Positions 33,452 to 44,899 are shown, counted from the stretch's first letter. The stretch: DNA of 64,000 nucleotides from Rhynchopus sp. YZ270_cl-10 (GCA_964035575.1 OZ037873.1:1240001-1304000); one strand, 5' to 3'. Translations and numbers: made by a program. The notes: generated by a model not told the origin, from the letters alone.

Positions 33452-33482
33452 TGTGCACGAAAGGCATATTCGTCTTTCAAGT
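33452..33482 (+). repeat. ACGAGAG-type hairpin repeat, GTGC stem
   Basis: TATGTGC, ACGAAAG, GCATATTCGTCTTTCAAG. The stem is ATGTGC/GCATAT with a G-T pair. It abuts the fold-back at 33339. Confidence 0.6.
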
Positions 33483-33685
33483 TTTCCTTTTGTTTTCTTT
33501 TGCGTAGCCAAAGAGCTCAAAAACGTTATTTCTTTTTTCTTTTCTTTTTTTTTTTTTTTGATAAAAAAGTTCACTTTTTTTTTATGATCTGTGACGTGAA
33601 GAGAGGCGTCTTCATATTTCAACATTTTTTTTTCTTTTTTTTGTGTTCGTGCTCAAGCTTCATCCTTGCCAATTTTTACTATTTT

Positions 33686-33850
33686 TTTTTTACACTTTGT
33701 GAGCGGAAAGTGTCACGTCCTGCACTCACCCCCAACCATGCTCCGCAACACCACCACCCCCTATAAGGCGTGAGATTAGTGTGTGGAAGCGTCAACACAT
33801 CAAAACAACGATAAGAAAAGGAGGTGAGAGAAAAAAGCAAAGTGAACGCT
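33686..33850 (+). repeat. 160-bp GTGTCAC repeat, copy 1
   Basis: TTTGTGAGCGGAAAGTGTCA, then CCAACCATGCTCCGCAACAC, then TAGTGTGTGGAAGCGTCAAC, then GGTGAGAGAA. Copies lie at 39474 and 59243, all on the + strand. Confidence 0.8.
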
Positions 33851-34091
33851 TTTGCTTTGTGTGTACCTCCAGGGAGACGGATACCCATCGCTCGACTACT
33901 TCTTCTTTTTGAGTGTCTGCACTCTTTTTTTTTTTTTTTGTGACAGGGGCTTCTCTTGAGGGAACATTTTGTTTTTTTTTTCAAACTCAAACAGCATTTA
34001 CGAGATCCTGAGAAAGATCGATCAGGGCAGTCCTTCGCATTGACATACCCTTTTCTTGCATTTTCTTTTCAGATGATTTTTTCAACCTCGA

Positions 34092-34180
34092 AAAATGGAT
34101 GTAGGACTGCATGGTGTAGTGGGTCCACCCATAGTACACCCTGGGTCATTGTACCAAGGTACACTGTCATGAAGTCGATT
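34092..34180 (+). repeat. GGTACACTG repeat (Derlin-intron family)
   Basis: AATGGATGTAGGACTGCATG, then GGGTCCACCC, GGGTCATTGTACCAAGGTAC and ACTG. It matches 59071-59168 and the repeat inside the Derlin intron. Confidence 0.75.
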
Positions 34181-34360
34181 TTACAGCCGGGGCCTGCCCT
34201 CCTTTGAGAGGAGTCCATAGTATCTTTTTTTTTAAACTAATTTGTGAGAAGGTTGGACGGGTGGGTAAGTCTTCTCTCCATGTGGAGAGGAGATTAGTTA
34301 CTTCCCAAACCCCCCTCTTTAGTTCTTAGATGTGTGTAGGGGAGGAGAGAGTTATCCATA

Positions 34361-34485
34361 CGGTGGACCCTTTCTGGAAAAGGGCAACTTAAAAAGAGGC
34401 CGAACGGGAGGGAGTACCAACCCCCCCTTTTCGGAACTCCGGTTTTGCGGAATAAAGTTGCCCCTTTCCCAGAAAGTGTTCACCG
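34361..34485. mobile_element. 125-bp fold-back element
   Basis: The left arm CGGTGGACCCTTTCTGGAAA, then AGGGCAACTT, is matched in inversion by AAGTTGCCCCTTTCCCAGAA, then AGTGTTCACCG. Confidence 0.78.
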
Positions 34486-35099
34486 TGTGTGTGTGGTAAT
34501 TTTTTTTTTTTCTCTGTCACCTCCGGCTTCATCCCTTCAACAGAAGTAAAACCAAAGGATCGTTAGGCCATGCTTTCACACATTACATCTTTCAACCCCC
34601 CTCAACGCGAAGGCTGAGGACACTATTACCTTACATTTTTTCTTTGTATATTAAAAAATACACACGCATTTTTGTCCTGGGAAAGAGGGGTCTTGACAAA
34701 TGCATGGTAATTATTTGACAGATTTAGAAGGGAGGAAGATTCATTTGTCAAAAACAAAACACAATTTTTGCGTATTAAATAAGAAGTCATGAGGGGAGTT
34801 TGCAGTTTTTTTCCCGAGAGGTACTACAAAAACTTAATCAAAACGAGAAGTTTAGACTGCATTCCTTGTCTTCTTATTTTCCTCTTTTCCTCCAAATTTT
34901 TTTCTCTTCAAAAAAAAAGAAAAAAAACCGAAAGAAACCCTTTGCGATGCATATGTGAGTATTAGAACAAAAAACCACATTTCACAACTCCCATCCGGCA
35001 CCACCCACACCCCCCCTTCCTAACAGAGGCCAACAGCACTGACTACACAATGGATAAAATAAATGATTTGAGTGGTTTTTTTTTTATTTCACTGAAAAA

Positions 35100-35165
35100 G
35101 AAGGGAACACTGTTGATCCCTACACTGCTATCAATTTATTGAATTGCATCTGTTGAAATACTATT
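35100..35165 (+). repeat. GTTGATCC/TATCAATTTATTG repeat
   Basis: GGGAACACTGTTGATCCCTA, then CTGCTATCAATTTATTGAAT. It is shorter than the 29195 copy. Confidence 0.65.
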
Positions 35166-35445
35166 TTTTTTTTCAACTTATGGTTTCACTGTTGTAAGCT
35201 AACGGTAAAAAACCACATGTCAAGTCATTTAACTTTCACCATCGTTCAGGTCTCGACAATTGCGACAGTATTACTAAGTCATTTTCTTCTACTGCCTTTC
35301 AAAGGTACTTCGCTTAGGTGCTAAAATGATTGAAAAGAAAGAAAAAAAAAACCCCCCCTCCCGTAGACTAGTCTGTAGTTAACTTTAGGCATAAAAGCGA
35401 CCACCTTTCTTCTCCACCCCCCATTTTTTTTTTTTTTCAAGAGGA

Positions 35446-35513
35446 TGGTGTTACCGAACAACTGTCAAGGACATGTCAAGTACCTGTCAATATGGGCCTT
35501 CTCCGGAACACCA
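35446..35513. mobile_element. ~70-bp GGTGTT fold-back
   Basis: The left end TGGTGTTACCGAAC is inverted at the right as CTCCGGAACACCA. The interior has GTCAAGGACATGTCAAG and CCTGTCAATATGGGCC. The sister at 36544 shares the interior almost exactly. Confidence 0.8.
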
Positions 35514-36140
35514 GAGGAAGAAAAAAAAAAAAATACGGGGTAAAGTTGTAAGAGGAGAAGGTGGGAGCGAGTGAAAGTTGCTCTCCCCCCCTTCCCTCCA
35601 TTTCTCTCTTTTGGATAATGGCAAATGTGCTGTTGGTGGAGGGGTGTGTAATATGTACGTTTGAAAAATGAATTTTTTTTTGGGGGTATCGTTTAGTAGC
35701 GAGGAGGAGGGTACCCCATAGTGTTAGTGTTGTTTCACCACGCAAACGGTGTTGTGTTCAACACACTCTGTTCTTTATTATTTTGGTTTTTTTTTGCATA
35801 TTATGTCATACAAGTAGAATGGGCGTCACGATAGAAAAACAAATTTTTCTTCGGGAAGGTCACGGCCGCGAGAAATCTGAAAAAAAAAAAAATAAACAAT
35901 CGTGGCATTTTGTGCAAAATTTACGCTTTTGGGGGTACTGAGCTTTGCCCCCAAACAAACGTCCAACATCTGATAATTTTGCATTTTTTTTTTTTTCGCG
36001 ACCGTTTTTTCCCCCCCCTTCACGGGCACGACAGGAGTGGGTCGAGCATTTTTTTTATTTATTTCCGCGACGCCGGTTATTCTTGTATGTTCTGTGCCCT
36101 TTTGTTGTTACAACTTATTTTCAAACCCCTTTTTCCTTAA

Positions 36141-36172
36141 AGGAGACTAAGCGAAGTGAGGCTTAGGTTCAT
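36141..36172 (+). repeat. Hairpin repeat, loop variant
   Basis: AGGAGACTAAGC, GAAGTGAG, GCTTAGGTTCATT. The CTAAGC/GCTTAG stem is intact while the loop has diverged. Confidence 0.65.
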
Positions 36173-36543
36173 TGAACAACGTTTCTTTTTTTTTTTTCCG
36201 TTTATCCCCCCCCTTTTTTCTCTCTCTCTTTTATTTTTTTGTTACAACCGTTCACCCGGTTTTGCTCGTCAATTTTTTTTTGATTCAAGAATACCAAAAT
36301 AAAGCAGCTGAAAGGAGAGGCTTCGAATCGATCTTTTAACCCAACTGTTCTGCGTTTCTTTTTTTTCTTTTCTTTTCTCCCCACCCTTTGCAATGAGCTC
36401 GACTGAAATGCGCTTTAGCGCATTTCAACTACTTTTTCTTTTCTTTTTTTGTTTTTTTTTTTTGCCTTCGATCCCTCCCCACCCATCCCCCCCCTTAAAA
36501 TTTTTTTCTCGTGTCTCAGACAGGTTGACAAAAAAAAGCCATA

Positions 36544-36615
36544 ATTGGTGTTACCGAACACCTGTCGAGGACATGTCAAGGACCTGTCAATATGGGCCCT
36601 TTCGGGAACACCAAT
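36544..36615. mobile_element. ~72-bp GGTGTT fold-back
   Basis: The ends ATTGGTGTTACCGAA and TTCGGGAACACCAAT are inverted with one mismatch. The interior is shared with 35446. Confidence 0.82.
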
Positions 36616-36892
36616 AATGGATTTGTTTGAATCCTATTGGAAACAGTAGTACGTCTGAATCACTATTTTGTGGTATTTTTTTTTTTTTTTTGGAGTTTTT
36701 GTTGCGTTTTTTTTCCCTCTTTCTTTTTTCTCTTTTTTCGTTTTTGTTTTTTTTCTCTCTTTTTTTTATAAATAAAAGCTAACAATCCCCAAACCCTAAA
36801 CAATATCCCTGTGTTTTTCTCTTCTCTATGCAGTGTCTTTACTCTACCTGTTATTACCACGGAAGTGGTGATGTCCACTTTTTCTTGTTCTC

Positions 36893-36925
36893 AAGGATGT
36901 GTTTCAGGCACATTCATCTTTCAAC
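36893..36925 (+). repeat. Hairpin-type repeat, decayed
   Basis: AAGGATGTGTTTCAGGCACA, then TTCATCTTTCAAC. The 3' arm and tail match the GTGC-stem copies but the loop is lost. Confidence 0.5.
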
Positions 36926-36965
36926 TCTTTTGTTTTTGAAACTGAATTAAAAATATAAAAAAACG

Positions 36966-37028
36966 GTGGAGATTGCACAACTGTGTCAACACAACCGAGG
37001 CAACTACACTACTCCAAATAATTTTATC
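36966..37028 (+). repeat. GTGGAG unit 2 repeat
   Basis: It runs from GTGGAGATTGCACAACTGTG to AATAATTTTATC, followed by an A-run that ends just before the TA-flanked element at 37046. Confidence 0.75.
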
Positions 37029-37045
37029 AAAAAAAAAAAAAGCTA

Positions 37046-37889
37046 CAGACCTATTCACATAAATTGTAATTTGTAATTTATAGGCCTTTTTGAAAAAGGG
37101 CATTTTTATTTTAAATAACAGTTTTTATATTACAATTTTCAAAAATAGTAATTTTATCGCCTCCCGCCCCCCCTTTTTTTTTATTTTTAAATTACAATTT
37201 TCACGATTTGTAATTTTCGCAAACCCGCAAAGCTAGTAGGCGTGTTGAACGTATTGGCACGTGAGCCTACAACGCCTTCCCTGTTGCTGCCGCGTACGTG
37301 CGGTTTCTTGTTGGTCCACTCAGCGGGGTTACATCCCTGTATCTTAGACGCGAGGGGATATGCAGACAGCACATATCGGAATCAATGCAGAGATTGTGTG
37401 AAGAGACTTCTTCTTTCGCTTCTGTTGCAACGTCAGGTTGCACAATATCAGGACGGCAATGATCGTGAAACTTCATAATATTATGAAGCAATACTTCCCC
37501 CCCCCAATCAACTATGTCGATTATTGAGTCACATTTGAACGGCGTGCAACTTGCTTATGATGCAGTCGTGCTTTGAAGCTTTTGTGCGAGACGAGATCTG
37601 GGCTTTGGAGGTTTTGGTGGGCCTGAACGAAGGTGATCTCCGGGATGCAGTGATGGAATTTTGGGAGTTGGTGCAATCAACGATAAAACCTTTTTTCCCT
37701 TTTACTTACCTATCAGGGTTACTATTTTTATAGTACAATTTTGCCACTTTGTTATTTTATGGGTGTTTTTGGGTTTATTTTAAATTACAACTTTATTTAA
37801 TTGTAATTCAAAATAGTAATTTTTGCATTTTTTTCGGGGTGAAAATTTATTTTTTATTTTTATTTTTACTATTTTTGTGAATAGGTCTG
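37046..37889. mobile_element. TA-flanked element with CAGACCTATTCACA ends
   Basis: The TIR CAGACCTATTCACA is perfect. TA is present on both sides (37044-37045, 37890-37891), as for Tc1/mariner-like elements. Subterminal AT-rich inverted blocks surround a GC-richer core (37205-37730) with interrupted open frames on both strands. I see no transposase motif in them. The core may be a captured host fragment or a decayed transposase. It is 844 bp. Confidence 0.85.
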
Positions 37890-38816
37890 TACAAAAAAAA
37901 AAAAAAAAAACAGTAATGTGGTGATGTTGATGTTGACAAAAACAAAAATAATGGACGTCTAGCGTACATACAACGCCTTCGGTACCCCCCCCCTACCTCT
38001 CCGAAGTGAGCTTTCGACTTTCGAAGCGCCTTTCCATTTTTTGTTGACAACAGCAAATTTCATCCCCTCCCGGCATCGTCTCAATATCTTTGGAGAAAAA
38101 AGATGTTTTGAAAGAAAACAACACAAAAAAAAAGTAAACAATACACAAAGTAGAACCAATCCAATATTCTGTCCTATGTTACAGAAAGAAATATGAACTG
38201 GAAAAAGCCAGAAATGGTTTTGAATTTTTTTTGCAGCAATATCCATTAAACGAAGGTTGCACCCCTTATATAGCCTACAGGCTTTTTTTCTTGGCTCATA
38301 TTTACGTATTTTTTTTTTTTTACCAACTTTTCAAATTTCTTTAGAAATTGTCTGTTCCTGATATTTTCCAGCTTTTCCTCTATTTTTTTTTGTGTGACAA
38401 AAATATCCCGTCACGAATCCAACAAAAGAAAAGCGAGAGTTTCTATGAGAAAAAAGGGAAATTTTAAAAAAGAGACAAAATCGTTGGTGACTAAGATGCC
38501 TTCGGGTAGTGCTCTCTTGTATGTTGTTGGTGACGCACTGTAGGTAAACGTTGTAGATGACCGAGCAAAGTCATTCATTGCGTTGTCTTTCTTTTTTGAA
38601 CTTATATGTGCCCCATATTTAGAGTGTAAAAGCATATCAGTCGCTGTCACGAAAAAGTGTCCGCCTTTAAATGGCCAAAAATTGGCATTGCGTGTGTATG
38701 TTAAAAAAGCAGTTGCGGATCTCGTTCCAAAGAGTGGAATATATCTCAGTGCGGTGTGTACAAAAAGGTTGGCAAATTTATAAAACAAATATGCAAAAAC
38801 CATGCTCGCGTTGTGT

Positions 38817-38846
38817 GTGACCAAGCAAAGAGGCTTAGGCTCATTC
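38817..38846 (+). repeat. Hairpin repeat, loop variant
   Basis: GTGACCAAGCAAAGAGGCTTAG, written as GTGACCAAGC, AAAGAG, GCTTAGGCTCATTC. The stem is CcAAGC/GCTTaG. Confidence 0.6.
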
Positions 38847-39274
38847 AACAATCGTTTTTTTTTTCTCTTTCTCTTCTCTCTATTTTTTACCCCAACCCAG
38901 TTCTTGCTTCAATATTTTTCTGTCCCCCGAAATTTTCACCCTCTCACCTTTCACCCTCACCCTCTCACACCCCCCCCTGCCCTCACAGTTTGTCTCAAAA
39001 AAAACCCCCCCAATCAAAACCTATTATTTTTATCTCCTCCTCCATCTCTCTCTTGCCTCTCCCTACCACAAAACCCACCTATACATTTGCAACTTTTCCC
39101 CCCGTAACCCTTTTCTCCAAAAAAAAAAAAAAAAATGCTTTTCTGAGGTGGATAATCGAGTGTTAAAAAAAACTCATGTTTTTCTCTCTCTTTTTTCTTC
39201 GTGTGTGTGTGCATGGAGCACACCTCCAATCTCCTGCGAGATTATTATTTTTTCTCTTTTTTGAAAAAAAGTTG

Positions 39275-39336
39275 GGAACATTTTTGATTCCTCTTCCTAT
39301 GCTATCAATTTATTGAATGCATACATTGAAATACTC
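39275..39336 (+). repeat. GTTGATCC/TATCAATTTATTG repeat
   Basis: GGGAACATTTTTGATTCCTC, then CTATCAATTTATTGAATGCA. It is a diverged copy. Confidence 0.6.
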
Positions 39337-39473
39337 TTTGAGACAATGGGACATTAGGTACCCTCTGAGTCTCTGTGAAAACAAGAGTTTTTTTTTTTTT
39401 TTGGATTTTCCAAAAGCAACGACAGGATACGTTCCAGTCTTATAACTCAACCAATTTTTTTGTTTTTTTTTTT

Positions 39474-39637
39474 TAACGCACACTACTTTGTGAGAGGAAA
39501 GTGTCACGTCGTTCACTCACCCAACCGTGCTCCGCAACACCACCACCCAACAAGGTAATTTTTAGTGTGTAGAAGCGTCAACGCATCAAACAAACTACAA
39601 GAAGGGGGGTGAGGGAACGACAAGTGACACTTTTTGG
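39474..39637 (+). repeat. 160-bp GTGTCAC repeat, copy 2
   Basis: TTTGTGAGAGGAAAGTGTCA, then CCGTGCTCCGCAACACCACC, then AGCGTCAACGCATCAAAC, then GGGGTGAGGGAACGAC. It is closest to the copy at 59243. Confidence 0.8.
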
Positions 39638-40154
39638 ATTTTCCATCGGTGCATTTAGTGTACCTTATTATACCTTCTATTCAGTAGAATAGATGGTATA
39701 TGAAATAATAAGGATTCCCCCCTCGAAGAGTACACACAGCTTCTCCTTAACGTTTTTCTTTGTTCCTTTTTTTGCTACCTTTTTGGTCGGCGATTGTCGA
39801 ATTTAAAAAAAAAATATGAAAACTTTTATAAGGGTTGTGAGGACGAACTACGTCTGTACCTTCCGCAGAAAAAAAAGGGGGGGGGGGGGGAAAGGGAAAA
39901 AATGAAAAATGGTCTGCCAGGGGGGCGATTCGCACTTCTTGCGTCCTTTTTGCACCCCCATTCAGCCACCAGAAAAAGAGATGAAGAGACTCAGATAACA
40001 TTTGCTTGATTTTACCACGTGCCAACGTAGGAGCAATATTTCTGTACATTCTCCCCAGCATATTGTGTTCAAAGCTTTTTTATTTTGATTTTTGATTTTT
40101 TTTTATGTGAAAGAGTTAGGGATCGTTCCCTAACAGATATTTTAGATAATGTTG

Positions 40155-40186
40155 TGTGTGCACGAGAGGCATTCACGTTCGTCTCA
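40155..40186 (+). repeat. ACGAGAG-loop hairpin repeat, GTGTGC arm
   Basis: GTGTGTGC, ACGAGAG, GCATTCACGTTCGTC. The inner stem is TGC/GCA. It is followed by TCACAAAGTTTT. Confidence 0.65.
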
Positions 40187-40567
40187 CAAAGTTTTAAAAA
40201 AAATTTTTTTGTTTTGTTTTTGCTGTTTGTAATCAGATACCTGACCCAAAAGGTGTTATGTTACGGGGACGGGGTTTTTCACCTCGTTTCACAGCTTTTC
40301 ACAGGTTTGGCAAATTGCTTGACTTATGTGGGTGTGGATTAATTTCAGAAAAAGTTGTGAAACCCCGACCCCCGAAAGCAAAAACAAAGAGTACAAAACA
40401 TAACCCAAAACCATCTACAAACACCCCCAGAGAGCATACAAGACAGTGTTATCTGTATGTATCAAATTCTCTGATCAACAAAGACCCTCTTAACAGGATC
40501 GATCAGGTGACCATGTATAGGTTGACGGTCAAACCTACAAAAAAAAAAAATCCCCCCTTTTTTATGC

Positions 40568-40655
40568 ATGGTTGGGGTCCACCCCCCGGTACAAGCCGGT
40601 CACTGTACCAAGGTACTGTTCACGAGAGGGCTTTTGTATTTCAAGTCAACTTTTC
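40568..40655 (+). repeat. GGTACTG/ACGAGAGGG repeat
   Basis: ATGGTTGGGGTCCACCCCCC, GGTACAAGCCGGTCACTGTA, CCAAGGTACTG, TTCACGAGAGGGC and TTTTGTATTTCAAGTCAAC. It combines the Derlin-intron blocks with the ACGAGAGG block. Confidence 0.78.
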
Positions 40656-41388
40656 TCTCACTGAAGAGTATTTTTCCAATATATTTTTTTTGCAGTTTTA
40701 TTATCATTGTATTTTTTCTTCTCCCCCAATTTTTTTCAAAAAAAAAAAAAAAATTACTTTAAAAAACACTTTTGGGCAGCACCCTGTCACAAAAAAGGTT
40801 TTCACTCACACAGAAAAAGAAAAAAAAATTTGAAACCATCAGCCTATCTGGACTGTATCATTATTTTCCTTCCCCGCTTTTTTTGAGTAGGGGCCTTTTT
40901 CCCTCTCTTTCTCTCTCTCTCTTTCTTTCTCGTCCATTTTCTTGTATTTAAAATTTTTATTTTTATTTTAAATCTCGACACCCAGCACGGTCTGTAACCT
41001 TCACCCCCATAATTATATCATTTGCTTTTTGTATATTCCAGCTTATCTTATACAGCCGTTATTTTGTTTAACTTATGTAAAATGGTTGACTTATTTTTTC
41101 GTTAATTTTTTTAGGTTAAATTTTTTTTCAATAACAGACATGGGTTTTTGTGGAGATACTGAATTCCTGTAAGGATTCACGCTTGATTTTTTATTTTTGT
41201 TGGTCTCAAAAAGAACCTCCTATTTTATTGTTTTTTTTTTTGTTTGTTTTTGTTATAGTTTTTGTGATTTTTATTTGTGTCCGAAATTCTCCATTGGTCC
41301 AATTTGGAAAAGAATAGATTTTCTTTTTTCCATTCGGGGTTTTTGCACATCCTCGTGGAGTCTGATGTCTATTTGCTTAGGTTTCCTT

Positions 41389-41492
41389 TTACATCTACTG
41401 TTGTAGGCCGCAGGGGTATGCTTTTCATCCGGATGGCTGGCATCGTACAGTGGGTCAGTCGGAGATGTGCCTGTATCAACAATTACAATGTG
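41389..41492 (+). repeat. TAGGCCGCAGG-family repeat
   Basis: ACATCTACTGTTGTAGGCCG, CAGGGG, CATCCGGATGGCTGGCATCG, TACAGTGGGTCAGTCGG and TCAACAATTACAA. Confidence 0.75.
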
Positions 41493-41588
41493 TTTGTTTT
41501 AAATGTCAACCATGGATGCTCCAAAATGCACGAGTATGACAAAGTACTTTTCCCTTAAAAAATTCCGGGGTAAATAATAATGCAAAAA

Positions 41589-41660
41589 TTGGTGCTCCTG
41601 AACTAAAAAAATACCAAGTACGCAACAAAGTACGCAAAATGGGGTTTTCAGGAGCACCAA
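41589..41660. mobile_element. 72-bp fold-back with TTGGTGCTCCTGAA ends
   Basis: The 14-bp inverted ends are perfect (TTGGTGCTCCTGAA and its inverse). The size and GGTG start resemble the GGTGTT fold-backs, but the interior differs. Confidence 0.8.
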
Positions 41661-41856
41661 AAATAGTACCTGAAATATTTTAGTTTGGATCCATGATCAA
41701 AGAAAGCCGCAACGCTTGCGTCTTCTCTTGTGGCAACTCCTGTCGGGTGAACGAAAAAAAATGGAGATCAAATTTTCGACTTTAAAAATAATTTTTTTTG
41801 TCTGTCCCTTTGCCCCTTCTTCCTCCCTCTTTGGTCTAAATACTAGTGCCTTTGAT

Positions 41857-42699
41857 CACGCATGCGGCTAAATAGTACCTATTTTCCAGATTTTCCTTAA
41901 CCTAAATAGACAAATTTACCTGTTTTATTACCTTGTGATTTTCCCACTTTTCACATTTTCGAGGCAGGGTACCACCCAAAAGCGGTGTTTCTTGCATTTT
42001 TGGGCCAATCCCAGCCTGTGTTGGGGTCACTTTAAAAAAATGGCCAAAATTTTCATCACTTAAATTTTTGGGAAGTGCCAAGTATCTAGTTTGCAGTAAC
42101 TTTTGGCAATATGTTTTTGTGGGGATTTGTCCTCTGGCGGGGGTAGGGGTTGTATATCTACCGACGGGTTGTAGAGGGTTTTGCGAGCATTCACCTCACT
42201 GTAGCGGGTTATTTCGAAAATAATGGACAAGTTCATGGTTGATACAATTTTTGGCCATTACCACCAGTGCGTTGCTTCACAGGGTAAAATGTATCTATGA
42301 TTCTGGGCCACCGCCCCCTCGAAATGCAAAAAGGTCCCAAAGCCGGGCGCGCTACGTGCCGACCTTTTTGCAGCTTTGGTCAAAGTTGTATTTTTCGGCT
42401 GCAAAATGCAGGCGAAGATATTCGGACCTCTATTTTGTTGCGGAGCAAAAAAATAATATTGATGGCGCCGCAGGCGAAAAAAAATTAGGGTACAGTGTAA
42501 AAATGCAGCTTTTACACCACAGAGCCACTCAAAGATTGAAATTCCCCTCAGAAAAAAGCAGGTATTTTTTTCCTGCCCCCTATTTTTCCCGTATATAAAA
42601 ACAGGTAAATTTATTTTACCTTCCCCCTTTATAAAAACAGGTAAATTCTTTTTTTATTCTGAAAACCTAAATAGTAAATAGCTTTTAGGCTCACGCGTG
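41857..42699. mobile_element. Element with CACGCRTG ends and 8-bp duplication
   Basis: The left end is CACGCATGCGGCTAAA and the right, inverted, CACGCGTGAGCCTAAA. A perfect duplication CCTTTGAT lies at 41849-41856 and 42700-42707. Subterminal AATTTACCTGTTTTA occurs in inverted positions. The interior includes the GACCCCAACAC repeat in reverse orientation and the GC cassette GGCGCCGCAGGCGAAAAAA with GCGGAGCAAAAAA. It is 843 bp with no transposase. The 8-bp duplication suggests hAT, although CACGC departs from the usual hAT end. Confidence 0.85.
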
Positions 42700-43748
42700 C
42701 CTTTGATGTTGTTTTTTTTATTTGCAGGAAAAAGCAGCCTGCGACAGTACTGTTTATTTATATTTCGTATTTTGTATTGTTTCCGGTCCCTATTTTTTTT
42801 TTGTTTTTGTTTTGTTTTTATTAACCACTATCACAGTCTATGTGTACCAAAGGAGAGCTTACAAAACTCAAAAAAAAGGGGTTTCCCACTTAGGCGATTG
42901 CCTACACAACAAAAAAGACATAAAAAAAGGGGGTGTATTGGTGAGCGTGCAGTGGCTATTTGAGGGTAAATCAGCGCCCCCCCCCCCCCCCCTAAAGAGG
43001 GGGAAGGGGGTTAATCACTAATTAAGGGAGGGTCGCTGTTCCTTCGTTCCCACCTCGCTGTCTCTGTCGTTTTCTTTTTAGACGGTGTGCACCTATGATT
43101 CATCTTGCCGTCCTTTGAGCTTTTTTCTTCTGATTTGAAAGGATGTGAAACAAATCTTTTTTTTATTGTTCTTTGTTGCTGGTCAGTGTCTGCGTGCAGT
43201 TTTTTTTTTTAGTCAGCAGCTCTCAATAGTGCATCACTCCAGATAATCCACGCGGAGTGTCATCTACAGAGGTCACCAATCAACTCTAGACTAACAACAA
43301 AAAACAACAAAAAATAGAACAAACGCAAAAGGGGAGAAACCCCCCTGATCAGCAACAAAAGAGAACAATTCAATAATTTAATTTTTGTTTTGATTATTTT
43401 TTTTTACCTTATTTTGTCAATACATTTTTGAACGAAGTACATAAAAAATTGACTTTGTTTTGGTCCATTTATTTGCACTATCAACTTCCTCTGTTTTTTT
43501 TTCATCTCGGGGTAACTTAGTGCACTGTCCGAGAGACCCAACGTTGTGTTTTTTTTTTAAATAATTCTTTTACCAAGACCAACCCTCTTTATAAATGCTC
43601 TCATCCGGGTCAATCTCCGGGGTGCATCGCTTACATTTGTTTTCCTCCCACAGCCGTTTTTTTTCCCCGTTCCAGGGGAGGTAGTGTATCTTACCGAGAG
43701 AACAGCATGCAAAAAAAAGGAAGAATAAAAAAATAAATCACTTTTTAT

Positions 43749-43906
43749 AATTACCGTTAAATTATCTCCCCACAAATTTAACGCAGTGAGTTGTGGTATC
43801 AGAAGTTATACTACTTCCAGCGAGCGCCGCTCGAGTGGGATTCAATGAATGGATGACCCATAACCCACTGAGTTAAATTTTTTCGGGATGTAAATTAACA
43901 AGAATT
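43749..43906. repeat. Inverted-repeat sequence with AAATTTAAC arms
   Basis: The left arm AAATTTAACGCAGTGAGTTG pairs with the right arm AACCCACTGAGTTAAATTTT. Weaker pairing extends outward to AATT ends. It is about 158 bp with no target duplication identified. Confidence 0.55.
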
Positions 43907-44857
43907 TTAGTTAGTTTTGGATTTGCACAAAAAAAATCAAAGGTAAATCAAAACACAAAAAAAATAAAATAAAACTCACAAAAAGAAGTATCTTCCTGTA
44001 TTGATACTCTTTTATCATTTTTTTCATTTTTACAGTCTTTTGCATCGATATTTATAAAGAAAATTTTTTCTGATTTTCTTTTTCCTCTTTTTCTTCGTAT
44101 ATTTTCTCACATCTCTTCCCCATCTTTCTGTTTCGCCACTTAGGTTCATTATTTAATCTCGAAGAACCAAACCGTCTTCCCCTCAGTGACTGCTGGAGCT
44201 AAATGCCATGTTTATTAGGGTTTTTGAGTGTTTTATTTTGTCGCTTTTTTTAGAAGAAGAGGAGATGAAAAAACAAAATCCAAACATTTGTTACAAAAGA
44301 GCCTCAAAAAACGAACACACACAAAAGCAAAACCCCATGGTCCGGTTTTCCAGCAAAATGTTTTTCGCGCGTCATTTCTCCCCTCCACACTCACATTCTT
44401 TCTGTCTTTTTTTTCTATTTTTTTTTTGAAATTTTCTTAAAATTTATGGCAGGGTAGCACACACAGGAGGTCAAAAGAGAAAGAAATTCTTTTTTTTTTT
44501 GGCCTCAACGAGGTTTCCTCTAAGGCCAAGGTAGTCAGTGGAAGCGTGTAGCAGTAATAAAAATATCACCACAAGAATATTTATTACACACTTTACGCAC
44601 AAACAAAAAAATGCTGCTTTGGAAAAGCTTATTGCCAATTTGGGTTTGAGTCCAACAACCCCAAAGGGCTTTTTTTATCTGGAGGGTGGTGTCACCTTCA
44701 TGGTGACATAGACAATAGGTTGTAATGAGAGGTACCTGGTACAGTTCACCTCAGCAGTTCTTTTCGGTGTTTCTTCTTTCTTCTTCTTTTTTTTTTTTTC
44801 TCGTTTTGAACCTCGGTGTTTGTGTGAATTGTGTGTTTCCTTGCGTATTTTTTTTGA

Positions 44858-44899
44858 GGTGACTAAGCTTAGCAAATGTAATGGGAGCTTAGGTTCATC
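44858..44899 (+). repeat. Hairpin repeat with enlarged loop
   Basis: GGTGACTAAGCTTAGCAAAT, then GTAATGGGAGCTTAGGTTCA. The outer CTAAGC/GCTTAG arms are kept around a longer loop in which CTAAGC/GCTTAG can also pair locally. Confidence 0.55.

Larger units (their letters stand above)
31807..37043. other. Gene-less region with fold-backs and short repeats
   Basis: It contains a 113-bp fold-back (33339), a hairpin repeat (33451), a 160-bp repeat (33686), a GGTACACTG repeat (34092), a 125-bp fold-back (34361), a GTTGATCC repeat (35100), two GGTGTT fold-backs (35446, 36544), hairpin repeats (36141, 36893) and GTGGAG unit 2 (36966). Longer open frames are Phe/Lys-rich homopolymer translations. Confidence 0.5.
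37892..41848. other. Gene-less region with short repeats
   Basis: It contains hairpin repeats at 38817 and 40155, a GTTGATCC repeat at 39275, the 160-bp repeat at 39474, the CTATTCAGTAGAATAG palindrome near 39679, a GGTACTG/ACGAGAGGG repeat at 40568, a TAGGCCGCAGG repeat at 41389 and a 72-bp fold-back at 41589. No gene is recognised. Confidence 0.5.
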
